A stretch of DNA of 64,000 nucleotides, taken from contig JAHBXN010000003.1 in assembly GCA_019636475.1 (NCBI GenBank), forward strand, positions 372,001 through 436,000, read 5' to 3'. The notes below the pieces were generated by a model, which was not told the DNA's origin, did not search any database, and was given only the letters and a program-made list of their open reading frames with translations. The position numbers and the translations under genes were made by a program. This document shows, in pieces, positions 26,759-36,948 of the stretch. Source of the stretch: Phycisphaerae bacterium (lineage in GTDB: Bacteria; Planctomycetota; Phycisphaerae; UBA1845; UTPLA1). Numbering within the stretch: position 1 is the first letter of the stretch; each line of letters begins with the position of its first letter.

Positions 26759-26902
26759 ATGACCCAGTTCACGCTCGGTATTCTGGCATTCTTTGTCAAT
26801 ATCCTGTCACAGGCCGTCGGGTCGTTTTTTGAGTTCGTAATCAATCCCCTTCTTACATTCGCAGTTGACGGATTCATCAGTTCGGGCACCGGCACTCTTT
26901 GA
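26759..26902 (+). CDS. Possible 47-residue hydrophobic microprotein
   Basis: ATG at 26759, weak GAGA upstream. The product has one hydrophobic span with phenylalanines (TLGILAFFVNILSQAVGSFF). It would be a one-pass membrane peptide. No known family; could be chance, because no neighbour or strong ribosome site supports it. Confidence 0.3.
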   Translation: MTQFTLGILAFFVNILSQAVGSFFEFVINPLLTFAVDGFISSGTGTL

Positions 26903-27150
26903 AACGAATTCGCCGACCGATATTGAATGACGCGTCTGCCCCACCGGCTCCTTCCATCGGCAGGTCCACATAATTCCCGAAAATCCCCTCGACAGGGCTG
27001 AGGCACTGGCAAACCGCGCGTCCGCGAACCGGTTGCACTCTCTCTCACCCAAATCGTAGATTTTCAGCAGCGAACCCATCTTGAACGGTCGCGCGCCTCG
27101 GACGCCGACCCGCGGTTCCGCCATTGGCCAAATAGTTAGTTTCCGGTCGC

Positions 27151-29208
27151 ATGAAGCCAGACATGCGACTCTCCGCTCGTACGTCCCTGCGGCGTGTCCG
27201 AGCACCCAGCGTTCCGAGGGGGCCTGCCGTGCGATCTCTCATTCTCATCACCGCCTGTCTACTGAGTTCATACGCGGCGACGACTCTCGCCGAGGAGTTT
27301 CCGAATCAACATCACCTGCCTTTCCGTACCGTGCAGCCATCCGGAGCGATCATCACGCTCACCTATCAGGGAGACGAGCACTTCAACTGGTACGAAGATC
27401 CGAATGGCTATACGGTCGTTGATTCGCGCGGCGCGTTTCGATATGCAACGCTCGACGCCGACGGCCTTCTCGCTCCCACCGAGCACCTCGTCGGTGAAGT
27501 CAATCCGATGGAAATCGGGCTTGTCCCGGCCATTTTGCCCTCGACCAAAGCCATTTCACGCCAGCGCGAGAAATCTCGCGAACGTCAGGCAGCACGCGGC
27601 GTCCCCTTGAATGATCGAATCCCCCAAGGCGCTACACTGATCGAAGGCTGCATCCTCTTGCCGCAGTCGGCCGCCAGCGAAAACGCCGAGGACCCCGGCG
27701 GCAATGTGCAGCGCGGCGTAAGCACGACCACGCGGCACTGGACCAACGGCGAAGTGTATTACACTTTCGATACGGCCGTCGGATCGACCGAGCGATCGGC
27801 CATGCTGGAAGCCATGCGATCCTGGGAGGCCGTCGCGGATATCCGATTCATTCAGCGTACGAATCAATCGAACTACATTTACATCTTCAGCGGCACAGGC
27901 AATTGGTCCTATGTCGGGATGATCGGCGGTCGCCAGGACCTGTCAATCTACAACTGGGACTACAAGTACATCATGATGCATGAACTGGCCCACGCGCTCG
28001 GCGTCTGGCACGAACAATCGCGCGCCGATCGTGATTCATATATTCAGGTCAACCTTGGAAACGTCCAATCGGGAATGGAAAGCAATTTTGACATTCAGAA
28101 TGGCGCGCAACTGCATGGCGACTACAACTTCGACTCCATTATGCACTACGGACAATGCGCCTTCGCCAACTGCACCTGCTCCAGCAGTTGCCGAACCATC
28201 TCCTGCCTTCCGGCTTATTCAGAATGGCAGGCCCAGATCGGCCAAAAGACCCATCTCTCCGTCGGCGACGCTGAGAACATGGCCTTCCTTTACGGCAGCG
28301 CCGCCACTGTTTCCGGCATGGCGCAAATGACGAATCCCTCGACAGACGGCTCATTGATTACTGGCGGAAATATCACCTTTGAGTGGACGACAGGCTCGCT
28401 CGTTCAGGAATATCGACTCACCGTTGGCAGTTCAGCCGGAGGCACGAATTATCACAACATCACAGGGCAGATGACCAACGCAAGCGTCAGCGGATTGCCA
28501 ATCGAAGGCGGAAACGTGTACGTTCGGCTGTATTCCAAGATTGATGGAACATGGTACTTCAACAGTTATATCTACATCACGGACCTGTGTCCGCTCGGGC
28601 CCGATGCCAACGACGCGGACGGCGACGGTGTGCCCGACGCATGTGACAAGTGCCCCGGATTCAATGACGCCATTGACTCAGACGGCGACAGCATCCCGGA
28701 TGCCTGCGATCAATGTCCGGGCGAAGACGATCTCGCCGATCTTGATAACGACGGCATCCCGGACGCATGTGATATCTGCCCGCAAGGCGCGAACAACCTC
28801 GACGCAGATAATGACGGCATTCCCGATGCCTGCGATCCATGTCCGACGATCAACAATTCTCTTGATTCGGATAATGACGGCGTCACAAACTGTCTTGACG
28901 AATGTCCGAACGATCCGGACAAAACGCAGGAGGGAATCTGCGGGTGCGGCGTTGCGGACATCGACTCCGACGATGACGGCACGCCGGATTGCAACGACGG
29001 CTGCCCATTCGATTCAACAAAGCTGTCGCCCGGCGAAGATGGATGCAATGCGACCGAGCCGATCACCGGCGGCGGATTGCTCGGACAGGGTCCGGGCGGC
29101 GTTGCCGGCGGAGGCTTCTGCGGCGCCGGCGCATCCGCCGCGGCCATGCTTTCGGTGGGACTGTTGCTAATTCCGACCCGATCGACTCGACGAAGACGAG
29201 GCCGATGA
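27151..29208 (+). CDS. Secreted astacin-type metalloprotease with thrombospondin-3 repeats and C-terminal sorting tail
   Basis: 685 residues. A signal sequence (hydrophobic run near 27-43, TTLAEE) follows a long Arg-rich start; ATG 27163 or later may be real. A prodomain-like region contains DEHFNWYEDPNGYTVV. The catalytic domain carries H277-E278-x-x-H281-x-x-G284-x-x-H287-E and the Met-turn M331-H-Y333, diagnostic for astacins. After it come a beta domain and several Ca2+-binding DxDxDG(I/V)PDACD repeats (about 485-640). The tail has Gly-Cys-Gly, a hydrophobic stretch and RRRRGR, like a sorting signal. It would be a surface protease; no inhibitor gene adjacent. Confidence 0.88.
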   Translation: MKPDMRLSARTSLRRVRAPSVPRGPAVRSLILITACLLSSYAATTLAEEFPNQHHLPFRTVQPSGAIITLTYQGDEHFNWYEDPNGYTVVDSRGAFRYATLDADGLLAPTEHLVGEVNPMEIGLVPAILPSTKAISRQREKSRERQAARGVPLNDRIPQGATLIEGCILLPQSAASENAEDPGGNVQRGVSTTTRHWTNGEVYYTFDTAVGSTERSAMLEAMRSWEAVADIRFIQRTNQSNYIYIFSGTGNWSYVGMIGGRQDLSIYNWDYKYIMMHELAHALGVWHEQSRADRDSYIQVNLGNVQSGMESNFDIQNGAQLHGDYNFDSIMHYGQCAFANCTCSSSCRTISCLPAYSEWQAQIGQKTHLSVGDAENMAFLYGSAATVSGMAQMTNPSTDGSLITGGNITFEWTTGSLVQEYRLTVGSSAGGTNYHNITGQMTNASVSGLPIEGGNVYVRLYSKIDGTWYFNSYIYITDLCPLGPDANDADGDGVPDACDKCPGFNDAIDSDGDSIPDACDQCPGEDDLADLDNDGIPDACDICPQGANNLDADNDGIPDACDPCPTINNSLDSDNDGVTNCLDECPNDPDKTQEGICGCGVADIDSDDDGTPDCNDGCPFDSTKLSPGEDGCNATEPITGGGLLGQGPGGVAGGGFCGAGASAAAMLSVGLLLIPTRSTRRRRGR

Positions 29209-29263
29209 ACGCCGGAATAACTCGACGCGCCTGGACAGGCCGCCCGGTCGCGGCGACGGACAG

Positions 29264-30622
29264 TTAACCCTCGTTCGGAATGCCGTTCCTGATCACATCC
29301 CGCATGGCATCGACGAAGATGTCCAGCTCCGCGCGCGTCGTGTAGGTATTCGGCGTGACGCGAATTCCGGTGAAGTCCTCGTGGACGATCGGGGTCGTCA
29401 GAATCTTGTGCTTTTCCCAAAGGTGGGCGAAGAGCTTCTGCGAATCGATCCCTACGATCTCGACAGTCGCAATCGCGCAGGAGTGAGCGGGCGACAAATT
29501 CGTGTAAATTCGAATCCGATCTGAGCCCTTGAGCCGATCCACCCAGTAATCGCGAAGGAATCGCAGGCGGGCTTCCTTGCGCGCGGGACCGATTCCCTCG
29601 AAGAATGTCACTGCCTCCGCAATGGCCATACGCGGGGCGCTCGGATGCGTGCCGATTTCTTCAAACTTCCGAATGTCATCCGACTTTGGATCGGCCGGTG
29701 CCGTCAGCGGCCACAAGTCCTTGATCCGTTCGCGTCGGACATAAAGAAAGCCCGTCCCGATCGGCGCACTCAACCATTTATGCAGGCTGGTGGCATAGAA
29801 GTCCGCGCCAAGATCGCGGCCGTTGAAGACAAAATGTGCAAAGGCATGGGCGCCGTCCACAATTGCCAGGATGCCGCGCTCCCGAGCCAGCGCGCAGATG
29901 CGCTGAACGGGCAGAATCTCCCCAGTGACGTTGACGATATGCGACACAAGAATCACACGTGTACGGGAGGTGATGTGCTTCGCGAACAGGTCGACGATCG
30001 CATCGTCCGAATCAACCGGCACGGGGAGCTTTAGTTGAACAAGCCGGATGCGATCACGAAGTTCGCGCTGGCGAATGGTCTGAATCATGCGCGGATAGTC
30101 ATGATTCGTCGTGAGAAACTCGTCGCCGGGCTTCATATCAATGCCGTTGAGACAGATCTGGAGGCTCTCGCTGGCGTTACGCGTAATGGCCATCTCACCC
30201 GGATCGCAGCCAAAAACGCGGGCCAGGCGGGTTCGGACCAGTTCGATCTGCGGATCCTGCATGGTCCAGAGCTGTCGCGGAGGACAGTTGTTCGTGATTG
30301 CCAATTGCCGTACGAGTGCGTCATGGACAAATCGAGGCGACGGAGCGACACCGCCATTGTTCAGATTAATCATCGAGCGGTCCACGTCGTACGCCTGTTC
30401 GATGTGGGACCAGTAGGATTCGCCCGCACCGCGCCCGCCTTCGCCCGGGCCGGCGACCGGAAAATCGTCTCCCGCCAGTTCGCGCGGCGTACGCCCTGCG
30501 GCGACGGCATTCGCACGGGCAAGACAATCAGGCCAATCGTCTCGAAGCGAGATGCCGACGAACGCAGTGGCCGCTGCGGCCGTTTGCTTCAAGAAATCAC
30601 GACGCATTGGGGCGCGAGCCAT
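29264..30622 (-). CDS. Tat-exported class V aminotransferase (isopenicillin-N-epimerase/cysteine-desulfurase-like)
   Basis: 452 residues from ATG 30622, which has GGAGG eight bases upstream. A twin-arginine signal (MRRDFLKQTAAAATAFVGIS) starts at about residue 6. The rest is a PLP fold-type I enzyme: GGVAPSPRFVHDAL, an Asp in IVDGAHAFAHF, and the PLP lysine in SLHKWLSAP. Substrate is unknown; epimerase, desulfurase and amino-acid lyase activities all occur in this family. It is the last gene of a three-gene run with a flippase and glycosyltransferase. Export of a folded PLP enzyme is uncommon but Tat handles cofactor-loaded proteins. Confidence 0.85.
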   Translation of the reverse strand: MARAPMRRDFLKQTAAAATAFVGISLRDDWPDCLARANAVAAGRTPRELAGDDFPVAGPGEGGRGAGESYWSHIEQAYDVDRSMINLNNGGVAPSPRFVHDALVRQLAITNNCPPRQLWTMQDPQIELVRTRLARVFGCDPGEMAITRNASESLQICLNGIDMKPGDEFLTTNHDYPRMIQTIRQRELRDRIRLVQLKLPVPVDSDDAIVDLFAKHITSRTRVILVSHIVNVTGEILPVQRICALARERGILAIVDGAHAFAHFVFNGRDLGADFYATSLHKWLSAPIGTGFLYVRRERIKDLWPLTAPADPKSDDIRKFEEIGTHPSAPRMAIAEAVTFFEGIGPARKEARLRFLRDYWVDRLKGSDRIRIYTNLSPAHSCAIATVEIVGIDSQKLFAHLWEKHKILTTPIVHEDFTGIRVTPNTYTTRAELDIFVDAMRDVIRNGIPNEG

Positions 30623-30695
30623 GAAACGAACCTCCAATTGGTATCCTACGCGACGAACAGGGACCGCGGCAGAGCGAGCGAGTGCAATGATCGGA

Positions 30696-32138
30696 TCACC
30701 GGCGGGGTTTGCTGGCCCGTTCCAACAGATCGGCCAATGCCCTCGCTTGAGACGATCGCATGAAAGGCGACAAATCGACGTCCGCCTCCGGCCGTAACGT
30801 TCCGGCGCGGTGTGAACGAACCAATTCAAGCAGGTTGGACTCGATGCCGGCGTGGTCATTGGGACTGACGATCCGGCCGAGTCTAAGCCGTCTCAGTAAT
30901 GCCGAGACGGCGCCATCCGGCGTCAATGCGAAAATCGGCCTCCGAGCCGCGACATACTCGTATACCTTCGTCGCGATGCAATACTGATCCGAAATCTCGG
31001 ATCCGATCAGCAGCAGAACATCACTGTTACACATGGTCCGCGTCACTTCATTTCGGGGTACCGGCGATGCCAACTCAACCATCCGGTCCAGCCGGTACTC
31101 GTCGACAGCCGCAGCGACGTAAGGCGGCGCGTGGCCGACTATTCGGATCCGCAGCGCGTTTTCGTCGATCCTGCCCTGATCGAGAAGCGAACGTATCGCC
31201 TGAAAGAGCGGAACCGGCGATCGGCTGGAGTAGATCGTTCCGAAATACGCCAGAACGACCGGCGCGGCTGGATCGGACGCAGCGCGGACATGGTCTGTCG
31301 GAGGTAACTCGCTGTCGTCGATGCCGTTGGGAATGACCACGAACTTGTCAGCCGGCAGATCCGTATTGCGATCAATCATGCGCTGACGTGCCTCATCGGT
31401 CGTGAGGACAACAAATCGTGCGGCGGCGATCGCGCGCCGCTCCCACCGCTCATGCATTCGACGATGCCGCGGTCCTGTCACATTCAGCTCGATGTTATCA
31501 AACCACGGATCGCGGAAATCAGCAATCCACGGCAGGCCGGTCAATAGATGCAGGTAGTATGCGGCGATATGAGTCGAATACGGCGGTGAACTGGAGTAGA
31601 GCACATCGCACTGACGAGCCGGGCGTCGCCCGCGCAGCACCGCCATCGGTATCCAAGGCCAGATATTATCCGGGATGTTTCGCAGAAAGGTGTACAGATT
31701 CGATTCTCTCGCCGCGCTCGCGAGACCGACGCCGCTGGGCGAAGTGTTCGACTCGACCAGCGGTCTTCGACGGCGAAACAGCCCGGCCAGTCGACGCACA
31801 AGCTTCAATACCGATCGAATACCGCTCGCCGGGGCAAGACATCGCGCGTAGTGAATCCGCAGCGTCGCCGGCAATTCCGAAATGAGCGATTGATCAACTG
31901 ATTCCTGCGGCTCGCGCGGCGGGTAGGCCAGCACGTCGGCAGACCAGCCCAGCCGGTCCAGATACTTCACGAACTTCGTCGATCGAACGACACCCACCAT
32001 CGAATGCGGGGGGAAAATCGCCGTGACCATGAAAATTCGACCGCGCGGCGAACCCGGCCGAATCGTTCGCTCCGGCTCGTGAAGGCTTCTGTCCGCAACG
32101 GCGGAACTCATTTCCAGTGGCGACGGCGAATTCGACAA
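30696..32138 (-). CDS. GT4-family glycosyltransferase
   Basis: 480 residues starting at TTG 32138, with GGAGGG five bases upstream and the flippase stop just before. N-terminal Rossmann features (MVTAIFPPHSMVGVVRSTKFVKYL) match GT4 enzymes, as do NGIDDSELPP, VLAYFGTIYSSR, the acidic motif region near SEISDQYCIATKVYEYVAARRPI. It would transfer a sugar from a nucleotide-sugar donor onto a lipid-linked glycan in the cytoplasm. Donor and acceptor are unknown. Works with the neighbouring flippase. Confidence 0.87.
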   Translation of the reverse strand: MSNSPSPLEMSSAVADRSLHEPERTIRPGSPRGRIFMVTAIFPPHSMVGVVRSTKFVKYLDRLGWSADVLAYPPREPQESVDQSLISELPATLRIHYARCLAPASGIRSVLKLVRRLAGLFRRRRPLVESNTSPSGVGLASAARESNLYTFLRNIPDNIWPWIPMAVLRGRRPARQCDVLYSSSPPYSTHIAAYYLHLLTGLPWIADFRDPWFDNIELNVTGPRHRRMHERWERRAIAAARFVVLTTDEARQRMIDRNTDLPADKFVVIPNGIDDSELPPTDHVRAASDPAAPVVLAYFGTIYSSRSPVPLFQAIRSLLDQGRIDENALRIRIVGHAPPYVAAAVDEYRLDRMVELASPVPRNEVTRTMCNSDVLLLIGSEISDQYCIATKVYEYVAARRPIFALTPDGAVSALLRRLRLGRIVSPNDHAGIESNLLELVRSHRAGTLRPEADVDLSPFMRSSQARALADLLERASKPRR

Positions 32139-32139
32139 A

Positions 32140-33675
32140 TCAACCCTCCCGGTCTTCCGGCGGACGCCGCTTGAAACGCCCCACGATCAAGCGGATCGGG
32201 CTTAACGCCAGTCGGCGTTCATCATCGGTCAGGAACCGAGCGTACCACATCAGCGCCACCAGCAGGACTCCGAAGGCAACGCCTCGGATCGCCAGCTTAG
32301 CCGCCAGAACAAACGATGTCTTCGCGCCCTCCAGTTCCGGCGTCGGAATAAAGAGGCTGACACAGGCCGCGATCAGAGACAACGACAGAATACGAAGGAG
32401 TTCATCCCATCGCATGATATCTCGCGGCCGCATATTCGTGATGCGACAGACGCGCCGGAGCAACAACGCCGCCATCGCGAGCGTCGCCACAACCGTACCA
32501 ATGCTCGGTGCAAGGAACGACAGCAGCGACCGCTGACCTGCGTAGATCAACAGCGTTGCAACGGCGGCATTCAGCATTAGACAATAGACCGAATAGAAGG
32601 CTATCGGCTTCGTATCACCCGCCGCGCGCATCAGCGTCGCATAGAGCGCGACGCGGATCGGCAGGAGCATAAGAAATATCACAAACGGCCATGCCGCCAT
32701 GGCGTATTTCGGGCCATACAGCAGGACGATGAAGTCGCCCGGGATTGTCGCAAAGAACGCGAATGTCGGAATGATCACCATGCTGCATTTTCGAGCGGCT
32801 TCCTGCCAGATGAAGACGGCCTCTCGCAACTTCTGCTCGTGCATGAGCGAGACGAGATTCGGCATGATCGCGGCCGTCACGCTGCTCGTGACGATTCCAA
32901 TGATCGGCAGCTCCATCGCGCCAACTGAGTAAATGCCGTAGATCACTTCATCACGGTAGTAGAGCGAGATAAGAAACTTGTCGAACTCGCGATTCAATAC
33001 GCCAACGAGGCCGGTCATGAACAACGGCAGACAGTACCCCAGTTGGCCGCGGATCAGAACCCAGTCCGGCTTCAGCGGCGCCGGAAGAGTGAAGCGGAAC
33101 ATATCGGCGACGGCGATGAGCGTCGTGACCGCCCCTACGCCGACCATGGACCACGCCACGTTTTCAAGCGACGCCCCGAGCCCAAAGGCGATCAGCACCG
33201 CCAGAACCCGTCCGACCGTCGAGGCGAGACTGATTACCGAAGATCGAAGTGCTCGGTCGGTGCTCAACAGGTACGCCGGTACGAGTGCGAGTAGCCGTTC
33301 GGATAAAGGGAACAACGACAGGATTTTCACCGGCGCTGAGATTGCAGGATTCTGAAAGGATTCGGCGATCAGATCCGCCCCGAAAAACATGACCGCGGAA
33401 CTGACTGCCGACACCACGAAGCTCAAGCCGACCGACTGCAAGAGAAGCAACCGGTGCCGGTCGGACCCTAGTTTCGGGACGTAGTAATAAAGACTGGCCT
33501 CAAACTGAATGGCGAGCAGAGCCGTGGCCGAAGAGAGCACCAGCATCATCTGCCGGTACGTTCCAAACAGAGTCTGGTCGATCATCCGCACGAGGCAGAT
33601 GCTCAGCGCGATCGTAGAAGCCTGCGAAAGGCCCTGGCTGAACATGATAATGAAACTACGGGTGCGGATTCGCAT
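32140..33675 (-). CDS. Polysaccharide/oligosaccharide flippase, Wzx-type
   Basis: 511 residues with about 12-14 hydrophobic segments spread over the length, as in the MATE/Wzx superfamily (for example RSFIIMFSQGLSQASTIALSICLVRM and TGLVGVLNREFDKFLISLYY). It likely flips lipid-linked sugars across the inner membrane. The next gene (glycosyltransferase) starts one base after its stop, so they are coupled. There is no polymerase gene here, so this is only part of a surface-glycan system. Confidence 0.85.
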   Translation of the reverse strand: MRIRTRSFIIMFSQGLSQASTIALSICLVRMIDQTLFGTYRQMMLVLSSATALLAIQFEASLYYYVPKLGSDRHRLLLLQSVGLSFVVSAVSSAVMFFGADLIAESFQNPAISAPVKILSLFPLSERLLALVPAYLLSTDRALRSSVISLASTVGRVLAVLIAFGLGASLENVAWSMVGVGAVTTLIAVADMFRFTLPAPLKPDWVLIRGQLGYCLPLFMTGLVGVLNREFDKFLISLYYRDEVIYGIYSVGAMELPIIGIVTSSVTAAIMPNLVSLMHEQKLREAVFIWQEAARKCSMVIIPTFAFFATIPGDFIVLLYGPKYAMAAWPFVIFLMLLPIRVALYATLMRAAGDTKPIAFYSVYCLMLNAAVATLLIYAGQRSLLSFLAPSIGTVVATLAMAALLLRRVCRITNMRPRDIMRWDELLRILSLSLIAACVSLFIPTPELEGAKTSFVLAAKLAIRGVAFGVLLVALMWYARFLTDDERRLALSPIRLIVGRFKRRPPEDREG

Positions 33676-33914
33676 GGTGTGATCGCAATGCTCCGACGCG
33701 CGGGAGGCGGGATCAGTAAACGAGCACCGATATTACAGCTTTACTCCCGGCGGTGCATTGTGAGTTCATCGGATGAAACAGGACGGGCTGGCGATCCCCC
33801 CGCTCGACAATTAGCGGACGAATGCCCAATTCAAAATCAGCACCCAGCCGAGCGCGATACGCGGCCCGCGGCCTCAATTTGGCAGAATTTCAATAGATGG
33901 GAAAGGCGCCGAGC

Positions 33915-34394
33915 TCAAGTGCGCCGCAGCCGCGAGGTCTCGACTTCGCCGCGATCGACAATTCCCTTTGCGGCATCGACGAATACCCGGTCGGCGGCGA
34001 TGGCATGATCGGTACGGAGGCGCGAAATGAGCTGGCCCAGCGTGCGAGCCTGCAACTCCGTGACTCTGGCCTGTGCGTCCGGACAGGTCAGAAGAATATG
34101 AACCGTTTTCGGGGACGACTGTTCGTATTGCCCGGCCTTCCAGGCATAGCTCTGATAAAGCTGGCCCGCTTCATCGATCCGATAATGAAAAAAGCCTCGG
34201 GCTGCCGCACGACTCTCGGCGCGAACTGCGATCTGACTCCATTGGCGTCCCGATGCGGCCGTGCTTCGGAGCGGCGTGACCGGAGCAAACTGCCCGAGCC
34301 AGAACAGAAGCATGGTCCCGCCGGTCATTGCAAAGACGAGTACAGCCAAAGTCCGGTAGTGACGATATTTGTGTCGAACGGCATGAGCCGACAT
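33915..34394 (-). CDS. Hypothetical single-pass membrane protein
   Basis: 159 residues. One membrane segment (about 16-33) followed by a small extracytoplasmic domain. The final part (about 95-150, TVHILLTCPDAQARVTELQARTLGQLISRL) has a helix spacing like the end of peptidoglycan-recognition amidases, but no active site residues are present, so this is weak. It is not related to the flippase upstream as far as I can tell. No ribosome site is clear. Confidence 0.5.
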   Translation of the reverse strand: MSAHAVRHKYRHYRTLAVLVFAMTGGTMLLFWLGQFAPVTPLRSTAASGRQWSQIAVRAESRAAARGFFHYRIDEAGQLYQSYAWKAGQYEQSSPKTVHILLTCPDAQARVTELQARTLGQLISRLRTDHAIAADRVFVDAAKGIVDRGEVETSRLRRT

Positions 34395-35003
34395 GTTGAC
34401 CCGCCCGGAAAAGAGCCCCTCTCGGGTGCTCTCGCATTGAAGCTAACTCACACTAAAAACGTATCGGCGAAACACGCCGTTTCTGATCGCAATTTTCGGA
34501 AAAAAGTGCAGCGACGGGAATTCGCCGGGAGTCGTTGAATTTCCTTCGCCCTTCGAGACAAATCCCCGCATTCATCCAAGAGACTACGACTGAAACTCGC
34601 TCCGCGGACCCATCCGTAGCAGTCAGCGCGGCACCCACTCAATGCACAACCTGGGCCGCCGGATGGCCGAGCCATGAAACCCGATGCACAATCACGGTGA
34701 GACCCGGCCTTGCGGCGGAAAGTGTTAATTCGACTGCTGCGTATGCAGTCAAGCGCGATCGCCGTGCGGCGTGCGCGGGGGGAGTGAGGTCGATCCGTCA
34801 GATTTTGGTGTTCAGTGCCATCCATGGCTCGCGGCGATTATATCAGCGAATCCGCTGACTCCAAGTGAAAAATCGCCCATTTCACTCGCGCGCCGTAACG
34901 AGAATCAATGCGGCGCTGCTCGCCACAATTCGTGCGCTCGCATCGATGGGTCGAATCGAATAAACTGACGTTGAATGGATTCGGCGGAAGGAGGCAATTG
35001 AGA
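34395..35003. other. Intergenic stretch before the ACT protein gene
   Basis: About 610 bases; only frames with poor composition and no ribosome site. No T-tailed hairpin or tRNA seen. The last bases hold GGAAGGAGG, the ribosome site of the next gene. Confidence 0.5.
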
Positions 35004-35534
35004 ATGTCATTTGCAATCAAAAAGGCCACGATCTGGAAGATCGAAACGCCAAACACGCCGGGCGCGATGGCATCGACCCTCGGACCGCTCGCGGAAAGCG
35101 GCGTGAATCTCGATCTGGTCATGGGCTACACGAATGCGGAGAAGACGCTCGCCTCTGTCGAGGTCTATCCGATTGCCGGCGGCAAGTCTCAGACCTCGGC
35201 TCGAACCGCGGGGTTCTCCAAGGCGGACTTTCCATGTGTCGTCATCAGCGGAAAAAACCAGCCGGGAATCGGTCGCCGAATCGCCGCCGCACTGGCCGAC
35301 GCCGGAGTCAGCATCAATTTCTTCGTGGCTCAGGCGGCCGGTCCCAACTATGTCGGATTGTTCAGCTTCGAAGCCCAGTCCGAGGCCGATCTGGCTGTCA
35401 GAATCCTGAACTCCGAGCTCAAGAAGCCGGAATCGAAAAGCGGCAGCCGTGGCCTGTCCGCGGGGTCTCGCAAGACCAACGGAGGCGGGAAACGCCTCCG
35501 CCGCGCAAACAGTCTAAATCAAAAGGGAAAGTGA
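35004..35534 (+). CDS. Tandem ACT-domain protein
   Basis: 176 residues from ATG 35004 with GGAAGGAGG about nine bases upstream. Two ACT folds, about 8-65 (WKIETPNTPGAMASTLGPLAESGVNLDLVMGYT) and 75-135 (VVISGKNQPGIGRRIAAALADAGVSINFF), then a Lys/Arg/Ser-rich tail. ACT domains bind amino acids to regulate enzymes; here no enzyme domain follows, so it may act in trans. It lies 16 bases before a DUF1573 lipoprotein gene. Confidence 0.8.
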   Translation: MSFAIKKATIWKIETPNTPGAMASTLGPLAESGVNLDLVMGYTNAEKTLASVEVYPIAGGKSQTSARTAGFSKADFPCVVISGKNQPGIGRRIAAALADAGVSINFFVAQAAGPNYVGLFSFEAQSEADLAVRILNSELKKPESKSGSRGLSAGSRKTNGGGKRLRRANSLNQKGK

Positions 35535-35550
35535 CAAACGAGGTTTTTTC

Positions 35551-36873
35551 ATGAATTCCAAGCGGGTCATTATTGTCCTCCTGGCGGGGGGTTTTGCCAT
35601 CTCCGCGTGCGATTCCAAATCGTCGGACAGCACACCCACCAAATCCAGCACCGGATCCAGCCCGACGGCGCAGCCCGCACCGAAAAACACCAGCCCCACA
35701 TCAGCCGAGCCGGCCCCAGCAAACCCTCAGCCTGCTCAACCAACGACCGCGCAGCCCGCGAATCTCCCGCAGCCTGCGGCACAGTCCGGTCCCCGCGCGT
35801 CCACGCCGGAAACGCACTATGACTTCGGCATCGTGTGGACCGGGCGAACCATCATTCATCCTTTCAACATCCGGAATGACGGAGAACAGCCCCTCCGCCT
35901 GACCAAGCCCCACGCCTATTGCAGTTGTTCCACGGCCGATGCCTACTCCGAAGTGATCAACCCCGGCGAAGTCGGCCAGGTACAGTACCGGCTCAATCTC
36001 CTGAACAAATCCGGCCCGGTGAACGAATGGCTGGAGACTCAGACGAACGACCCCGCGCGGCCAGTTCTTCGATTCGAGATGACCGGTTTCGCCCGAGTGA
36101 TCTGCGAACTCAAGGTCACCGAAGATATTCGGCTTCTGGATGGATCGATTCCCGTCGAGAAGGCATCCGAGGTGGAGAATGCTCGTGGTGACTTCGGCCG
36201 CGTAACGACGAACCAGAATCTCCGGCGCATCATCCGCATGACCAACGCCTCCGGCGTCCCGCTCCAGCTCGAACTTCAGCCCATCCGGGCCGCGTCGGTC
36301 AGCGGCGATGGCGCGACAGCCATGAGCGTTCAACCCATGTTCGACGCCGTCCTGAATCCGGTGGAGGAGGGGGAGGTCTACGATCTAACGGTCGTCGGCA
36401 AGCCGCCCTTCCATTTCGGATACAACACGACCTCGTTGCAGTTCAAAACCGGAATCGCCGACTATCCCGTCTATACCGTTAACGTCTATGCCTTTTGTCC
36501 GCCGAGATTGGAGATCTCTCCGACCAAGATCGTCTTCAACCAGCAGGCCAGCAACAGACAACGGAAGATCACGATTCGCAACAACGGAAACACACCCCTC
36601 AAGGTCACGAGCGTCGCAACGACCGACCCGCGCATCCGTGTGACGTTGTTGGCGCCTGATCCGACGAAACCCAATGAGCTCGAAGTCGAAGTGTTGATTC
36701 CAAACGATCCGAGCTATCTGCCGCCCACCTATGGCGAGATCATCCGAATCGAAACGACGGATGAAGAGCGCCCGGTAATTGATACCTATGTCCTGCCCGA
36801 TCTGAGAGCGCCCGCGACCGATCGACCCGCGGACAAGCCGCTCCAGTTCACGCCGGGAACGATGCTCCAGTAA
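35551..36873 (+). CDS. DUF1573 lipoprotein
   Basis: 440 residues. Signal with lipobox ISAC (cysteine near 20), then about 65 residues rich in Pro, Ala, Ser, Gln and Thr, a flexible tether. Ig-like DUF1573/ASPM-type domains follow (HYDFGIVWTGRTIIHPFNIRNDG, NPGEVGQVQYRLNLLNKSGP). Cysteines in YCSCSTAD recur in the family. Common in planctomycetes and bacteroidetes; role unknown, probably envelope. GAGG lies upstream. Probably cotranscribed with the ACT gene. Confidence 0.85.
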   Translation: MNSKRVIIVLLAGGFAISACDSKSSDSTPTKSSTGSSPTAQPAPKNTSPTSAEPAPANPQPAQPTTAQPANLPQPAAQSGPRASTPETHYDFGIVWTGRTIIHPFNIRNDGEQPLRLTKPHAYCSCSTADAYSEVINPGEVGQVQYRLNLLNKSGPVNEWLETQTNDPARPVLRFEMTGFARVICELKVTEDIRLLDGSIPVEKASEVENARGDFGRVTTNQNLRRIIRMTNASGVPLQLELQPIRAASVSGDGATAMSVQPMFDAVLNPVEEGEVYDLTVVGKPPFHFGYNTTSLQFKTGIADYPVYTVNVYAFCPPRLEISPTKIVFNQQASNRQRKITIRNNGNTPLKVTSVATTDPRIRVTLLAPDPTKPNELEVEVLIPNDPSYLPPTYGEIIRIETTDEERPVIDTYVLPDLRAPATDRPADKPLQFTPGTMLQ

Positions 36874-36948
36874 CTCGCTCTCAAGGGTGGATCAATTCAC
36901 GCGGTCCGGCGCCGGCATGTCATGCCGCACGGCTCAAGTCGCGGTTCG

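Noticed and set aside
28580-29050. DNA tandem repeat
   Set aside because: The repetition is the calcium-binding protein repeat (DxDxDGxPDACD) inside the astacin gene, not an independent element.
33897-34538. 213-codon + strand frame
   Set aside because: It opposes the 159-residue membrane protein, which has a plausible membrane span; the + frame has no recognisable feature.
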